Source of the DNA: Carnegiea gigantea
Taxonomy: Eukaryota > Streptophyta > Magnoliopsida > Caryophyllales > Cactaceae
Length of the DNA: 64,000 bases
Assembly: GCA_029747015.1 (NCBI GenBank)
Contig: JAKOGI010000107.1
Span: forward strand, 574,606 to 638,605
Direction: 5' to 3'
Below are positions 58,224 to 64,000 of this stretch, one piece after another. The notes under the pieces were generated by a model, which had not been told where the DNA came from, did not search any database, and saw only the letters and a list, made by a program, of their open reading frames with translations. A program made the position numbers and the translations under genes. How positions within the stretch are numbered: position 1 is the stretch's first letter; every line of letters starts with the position of its first letter.

Positions 58224-61200
58224 TAAGGCCTATAACTTCTGACACTAAGGCGATGTTTGGTTGAATGTAAACAACCTTGTAATGTAAACAAGTTTGTAAT
58301 TGTGTTTCCATTATCTTGTTTAATTGTGAGACAGTATTGCAAATGACAACAACATTGTAATTCTGATTATTACAAATTATGTAATTATAATTGCATCACA
58401 AAGTTGATTGCATTACATTACATTGAACCAAACATCACATAATATATTTACACATTCACACTTGGACATACAAATGACACTTAGACACGATAAGTTAGAG
58501 TGACGCTCCTCAAAACTCCTTGAAAGTAATCGGCTTGACACTTGCACACATACTTCTGTAAGACATTTGTGTCCCTCATTATGTAACATAGCCAATGGCA
58601 AACATGACCTCTATAATTCGTCAATTAAGAACAACATAAAGAAGACAAAAATATCTCATCTACAATTTTTAATATCAAATGTTTTTATGAACTACGTGCA
58701 AAAGAAGTCATTCTCATAATAAGAACCATAACTTCATCCTTTAGCAATATGATTAAATAGCTAGGTGTTAAGTTAAAACTTATGACAAAAAGTAAAATTT
58801 AAATCCCAACATGTTTCAAGTTAATAAGCTTAATTTGCATGCAAAAGCAAAAACAATCAATAATATGGTTATTACTAAAGCCCTACCTTAATTTAGATGC
58901 AATTCTTTACAGCTAATTGTACCCTACATGATAAAACAATTGAGTACATCAAGACATAGCAACCCACACAAACTGAGGGACTTGGAGCCAACCAAACCTA
59001 TAATCATCAATGATTTAATCAAAAGAGAAATACCGCTTAAAAAAATCTCATTTAAAAATGTGTAATTTTGCTCTCATTTTACTCAATTTTGAGTATGTCA
59101 AATACATTTTCATGAAAAAAATAATATATAATTTATATAATTTTTAGGTGAGAAATAAGTATAAATTTGGATACAAATCGAATAATTCAATCTGACTATG
59201 TCAAAACCCAAATCTTATGCAACCTAGAAGTAGATGCCCAGCTAGCTCAACGAAATTCGCAGTTGTGGCTGATTATTTCCATGTGAACTAATCATGTGAA
59301 CCAAATTTGTATGAGCAAATCCAGCGGCCTCCTCGCAAGGCAAACATGAGGAGATAGAAGAGGAGTGAGGGGGGAATAGCTGCAGTGGATGACTCACAGC
59401 TCGTGTCTCGGGAGTTGGCGTGCAGCCATGAGCAGGCTTTTGACCAGCAAGGCTTGGTACTCATGTAAATTAAAATGCTTGGGAGGCCACTTAGATTAAA
59501 TTTGTGCAATTTAATTCAGCAACAAAGACTCATGAAAGATAATATATAAGAGAAGCATCAGGGCATCCATCATCCAGGCAATATCATTTGGGTTGATGGG
59601 TTAAGAAGAAATTAAGTTTGTCTATATATTTTTCTCTTCTCTTCGCACTTCATTTGTAAATCTAGATCGAGAGTTTAGTTTTGAAATTTCATAACTTTAT
59701 ATCTAAACGCCAAAGCTTGATTATAGTACATGAAATATATCATTAATTTGATATTATGACTCATCTAATTTCGATGGTTTTTTCTCTTCCTATGATTAGT
59801 TAAGCCGTTGATCTAGGATTATAATGCATCCTTGACTAATAATGTTTTTTATTTACTAATTTCTTTTGGGTATTTGTATCTCATACGTTGCATGATTTGA
59901 GTTTTATATTTGATTTTAGTTTATACATATTTTTCTGTATATTAATTTGCTATCTTATTTTCCGTATTGGACCTTGTTAATTATAGTTGTTAATTGAATA
60001 GATTATGCTAGAAACTAGGTGAGTTATGCCAAAATTGAATAATTTATGCCAATCTCTAGATAGTTTATCTCAAAATGATAATTATAATGGATCTTTTTGA
60101 ATTTTGGCCTAACTCTTGTAGCTTAGGTTGTGAGAGACTAATTGAATCCAAAATTGGAACTAGTAATTCAACATTAAGTCAATAGTGAAGTACAAGCCCT
60201 ATATTCTCTTTAGTTGATCTCTCTTGGCTTTCTAGATTTTTTTTAGTTCTATTATTTTTTTAAACTCAATATATAATCATTTTTTTAATTATTCAAAAAA
60301 AGTAAATTTGAAATTGTTGTTATTCTTTATGGGACTAGTATGTAGTTGACTTGTGCACTATCAAGTAAAAAAGGTTATTAAACTGAACATAAAATCCATG
60401 CCACTGAGGCTTGGGCTTGGATGTATATTGGGTGGTTTGGAGTTCAACTTAAGCTCATTCCTTTTTTTTTTTTTTTTTGGGCTCAAAAAGGTTCTGAATT
60501 AAACACTGCGCTAAAGCTAAATCCTAGATTTTTGCTCATAATAAAATTTTGTTGATCTAATTGTAATTTATGCTCTCCACGTAGACACGTGAGGAAAAAA
60601 ATGAACCAATCAAGCAAAACCAAGATGAGCTTGGACTTGGGTCAATAAACTTAGATTGAGATCTTTTACAGATAGAGGGGGGTTGCCATATACAATTCAC
60701 CCATCCAATGGTTGAGAATTTTCTTTACAAATTTCGAGAATAAAAGATGAATCTATTAATTAAAGGACATATGACATCTATAATTGACGTCATTCTTAAA
60801 CAAATATGGAACTAATAAGAACAATACAAACCTTTCGTTTGAGACAACTATTTAAAACACTTATGAATACTCCTCTTTTACTCAATCATTGCTTCTTGAT
60901 GTAGCCTTGAGCAAGGAGATCCATGAATCTTTTGTAACTACCTATTTAAAAAGATTTATCTGCTCTCACAGTCCATATTTAAAGAACTGATGCATGTCAA
61001 TTGTAGACAGATCTTACTATCAATTAATGATTCAATTCCATACAAGCAAAATGACCCAAAATTGGCTTGACTGATCCGGTCTAAGAGGAAGAGATAATAT
61101 CATGACCAAAGGAGAGTGTAGACAAAAATTCTCATAAACAAAGAGTGAACATTTATTAGGAGAAGATGTACTATAAAGACCATAAATGATAGAGATTTTG

Positions 61201-61531
61201 CCTATGATAAGCCCCTAAGAAACAAAAAGAAGGCTAGATTTTTTTTTTTGGGGGGGGGGAAGAGGCAAGAAGGAAGAAGCTAGTTACAATTTTTTTTTAT
61301 CACGAGTGGTAAAATTGTTTTACCATCAATGGTGGATTTTGCACAAATTTAAAATTTCAGTTGCTTAATGAACTAACTGCAACATTGCAATCCTCTTTCA
61401 ACTACAAAGGATCACCAGTGTTTATATCAAGTGCCTAGAACTATATAGCTATGTAGTCTGGGCCTAACAATAGTATAAATATGCAGTTCAATACATGTGG
61501 AAGCCTATATTCCTGTTCACATTTGCTGTAA
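58224..61531. repeat. Segment B of the dispersed duplication
   Basis: Same orientation as segment A, uninterrupted at the site where A has its copia insertion (ATGAATACTCC at about 60863-60873). It has its own extra stretch at about 58880-58985. There are long homopolymer runs near 60463 and 61242. No coding frame is supported. Confidence 0.85.
58249..58439. mobile_element. Tourist-like MITE (copy in segment B)
   Basis: Ends GGCGATGTTTGG and CCAAACATCACA with TAA at 58246-58248 and 58440-58442. Counterpart of 27697-27885. Confidence 0.85.
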
Positions 61532-61760
61532 CATGCCCCAAGAATTCCCCCTATTTCTTATCACGTGTCTCCCATGGAACATTATAACAATTTTACTAAT
61601 AAAATTATGGTCTTATATTGTAGATATTAAAGTTGATGAAGATTTCCCATCACTATCATCTAATAGATTTGTTAATATCTTAAAATACCTAACCCAAAAT
61701 TATTCTAATGTTGTAGATCAAATTACCGAATATTATTATAAACTCTTTGACTATTTTAAG
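61532..61760. other. Short AT-rich spacer
   Basis: Part of a 93-codon plus-strand frame (61497-61778) with no recognised domain, which runs into the following LTR-like sequence. Confidence 0.4.
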
Positions 61761-64000
61761 TGTAACACCCCGAAATGAGCATGTTTCACTGTTTGTAGTC
61801 ACTATACTGCTATTCCTTAATTATAACTGACAAACCCAATGATTAGGGCATTACCACCATCCTAAAGGATAATGCTTAAAGCAAATATACTAAAGATGAT
61901 ATAGCTGAGCATAAATCAAACTCATATACATTCAACATCAGCCACAACCACAAACGAACAAAAACGAACAACTGATAACCAATATAAGGTATATACATCA
62001 TAGTAAGACAATTTGCCATTAAGGTTACAGTTCCATCAATAGAAAGTTACCAAATACATCTCCAAAAATATCAGCGTAATACAACATTACTAGTTCAACC
62101 ATATTCCCTTGCTCACTTATCGCCTTCAGCATGTTTGCTAGTAAGTGGGCAGTTCACTGAGCACTTGCCTAAAACAAAACATAGCAAACATTTTGAAATG
62201 TGAGCCGAATCTCAGCACATGCATTCCTGTATTGTTAAATTATCATTGAAGAATTAGTTTGGCCCGCTTTGCAATTCATTTTAGTTTAAAACAGCGAATG
62301 AGAAGAATGTAAAACTGCATTACTAATTATTATCTGATAGTGATTCCCTAATAATTGATACGATCTATAGATAGGTGTACAGCTATAAGCCAATCGAAAA
62401 ATCTAGCCTGAGGCTGTGCGAGTAAATGGAGGGCGAATGCCCTATAAATGATAACTGAAGGGGTCACTACTTAAGTGATAAATTATTGAGTAAAATGATC
62501 CACTGATATACTTACCAAAATATTATAACTTTGATAAATACATTCTAATTTCTAAAAATATGGGCAATAAATGCACCTGAATGTTTAAATGCAATCTCAC
62601 TGAATAATATTTATACATGAAAGGGGGACAATGATAGAGTAGCCCCTAATTCTATTCCAGAAATTTCATTATAGATATATGTAGTTAGTAAGTAACATTC
62701 ACTCTCATAACTTGTAACTTTATTAAATAATGGCATTCAAAACTTCAATAAATCATTACAAGGTAAGTTACATTAAGATAATTTAAAGACCAAATAAATT
62801 AAGGTAATTTAACTTGAAGTGAAATAGCTTAGAGTAAAAAAGGCCAAAGTAAATAATGGAGGGTAAATGAAAAGGCTTTGATGGATATAACTGAAATGTG
62901 GGTTTTTGATATTTCTGATATGAAAAATAGAAGGTTTAAGGCCAAGAGGGTATAATTAGGTTCAGGATAGCTTAAATCACCCTAACTCAGTCCAATAATC
63001 ATTGTTCTTGAATCATTACTCTTCCCACTTCTCAATTTTCATTCTCATTACTATTTAACGCGGGTTTCTAAACCAAGTAAGCTTCTAATCACAATCAAAG
63101 GTGTTGATTCACTAAACTTTATGTTTTCCTTGCGATATCCACAATTACTTAGAAACTTTTAATTAAACTCCTGAAATATATGGTTTCCCTATTTTCTCTC
63201 ATAATCAAGCTAAATGCCCCCTTTGAAGATCATTAAATTTTGTTTCCTTCCTCTACTTACCTTATTCTAGATAAATACCCCACAAAAAATTACATTATGA
63301 TCAACCTTATACCTTTTTAAACATTTTTCTTCACATAATCACTCAAAATGCTCTACTAAACTCACTCACTTGCATTAATAATGCAACAACCTCTTTTGGT
63401 TACTTCTAAGATTTTCCATAATCCCCTAATTTTGGCATAAACTACACAACATCATTCTTTTAAGCCATTAACATAACCTACCTCCAATTTTCATTTAATT
63501 CAATCCATAAAAGCATGCTTGATTCAAAAATTAAATTAAATCATGTATGATCATAAAACCCTAGGTTATACTCAATTGAAATTTACATATCAACTCATCC
63601 AAAATCATCTTACACAACATCATATTCATTCTTTATGCTAGAGGTTATAAAATTAAAGCACAAACCCAAATCCATCAACTTTATGCATAAAGCTTACATG
63701 ATCATACATGGATTCAAACTTTTCACATGACTTGTTCACTTCATCACTTAACCAAACAAAATAAAACACCAAAATAGCATTCATTTCTATCAATACAATA
63801 TGATCCATAATCAAATCATCCATAAAAATCAAAATTAAACAAGATAAGTGTTAGGGTTACCTCACTCGTAGGTTTAAAAGAGGAGGATGAAGGTGATGTT
63901 TGGTGGTTGTGAGGGTTGTGGCTGGTGGTGTTGCTGTGGAGGAGGCGGCCGGCGGTAGCCTGATCAGGGGTGTTAGCAGCAGTAGGTACATGGTAGCAGC
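61761..64000 (-). mobile_element. Probable gypsy-type LTR running off the window
   Basis: The left border TGTAACACCCCGAAATG (complement: CATTTCGGGGTGTTACA) is a typical terminus of long plant gypsy LTRs. The purine/pyrimidine-asymmetric, GC-rich right end (63890-64000; complement rich in CACCACC and CCTCCTCC) resembles a leader. GAG/GTAACCC at about 63860 could be a splice donor if the transcript runs on the minus strand. No open frame or second LTR in view. Composition and end motifs only. Confidence 0.4.

Noticed and set aside
61497..61778. 93-codon open frame at the end of segment B
   Set aside because: It crosses from the duplicated segment into LTR-like sequence and matches no family I know.

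Overview
This is a nuclear DNA window from a flowering plant, most likely a eudicot. The sequence is AT-rich overall. It carries plant-type Ty1/copia, Athila-type and chromovirus-type Ty3/gypsy elements, a TRIM, CACTA, hAT and Harbinger-type DNA transposons, an Au-type SINE, and one plant MYC-type bHLH transcription factor gene. The species cannot be named from the sequence alone. No prokaryotic, organellar, rRNA, CRISPR or intact tRNA feature was seen.

Layout. 1-8880: a TA microsatellite, then two decayed Ty1/copia copies of one family in opposite orientation (plus copy 214-5885, minus copy 6207-8880). Between them lies a small TRIM-like body that shares a primer-binding site junction with the copia LTR. 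The plus copy is split by a 2.67-kb terminal-inverted-repeat element, itself invaded by a 1.8-kb element packed with about 30 copies of a CTCACTAAA-type motif. 8881-27530: a nest of Ty3/gypsy elements. It holds a minus-strand Athila/Tat-like tail, a plus-strand Athila-like element (LTR, Gag, protease, RT), a minus-strand non-autonomous gypsy with an intact 687-codon Gag-protease frame and about 99% identical LTRs, a near-identical second copy of 1.79 kb of the Athila protease-RT region, and another minus-strand Athila-like deletion derivative whose LTR carries a hAT-type MITE.

27531-45372: a CACTA end fragment, then segment A of a dispersed segmental duplication (partner B at 58224-61531). 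Segment A received a copia insertion with a clean 5-bp target duplication that B lacks. AT-rich sequence follows, with old LTR pieces, a complete TRIM (39174-39780) and a decayed minus-strand CACTA transposase (41770-44230). 45373-48480: the only gene that looks functional, an intronless bHLH of 459 codons on the minus strand, with an (ATA)n tract in its upstream region and an Au-like SINE and an LTR-like promoter unit further upstream. 48481-64000: two direct MITE copies flanking a tRNA-like SINE head, a solo Athila-type LTR with 5-bp target duplications, a decayed LINE RNase H, a decayed hAT transposase, gypsy-type LTR sequence, segment B, and an LTR-like sequence running off the right edge.

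How it fits together. The window is mostly an archive of nested insertion, deletion and illegitimate recombination around one host regulatory gene. The two patterns least explained by ordinary annotation are a GC-rich palindromic GGCACGGTCGTGCC-type motif, repeated in LTRs or leaders of several unrelated retrotransposon families here, and the CTCACTAAA-motif element at 1076-2876. Divergences quoted are counts by eye.
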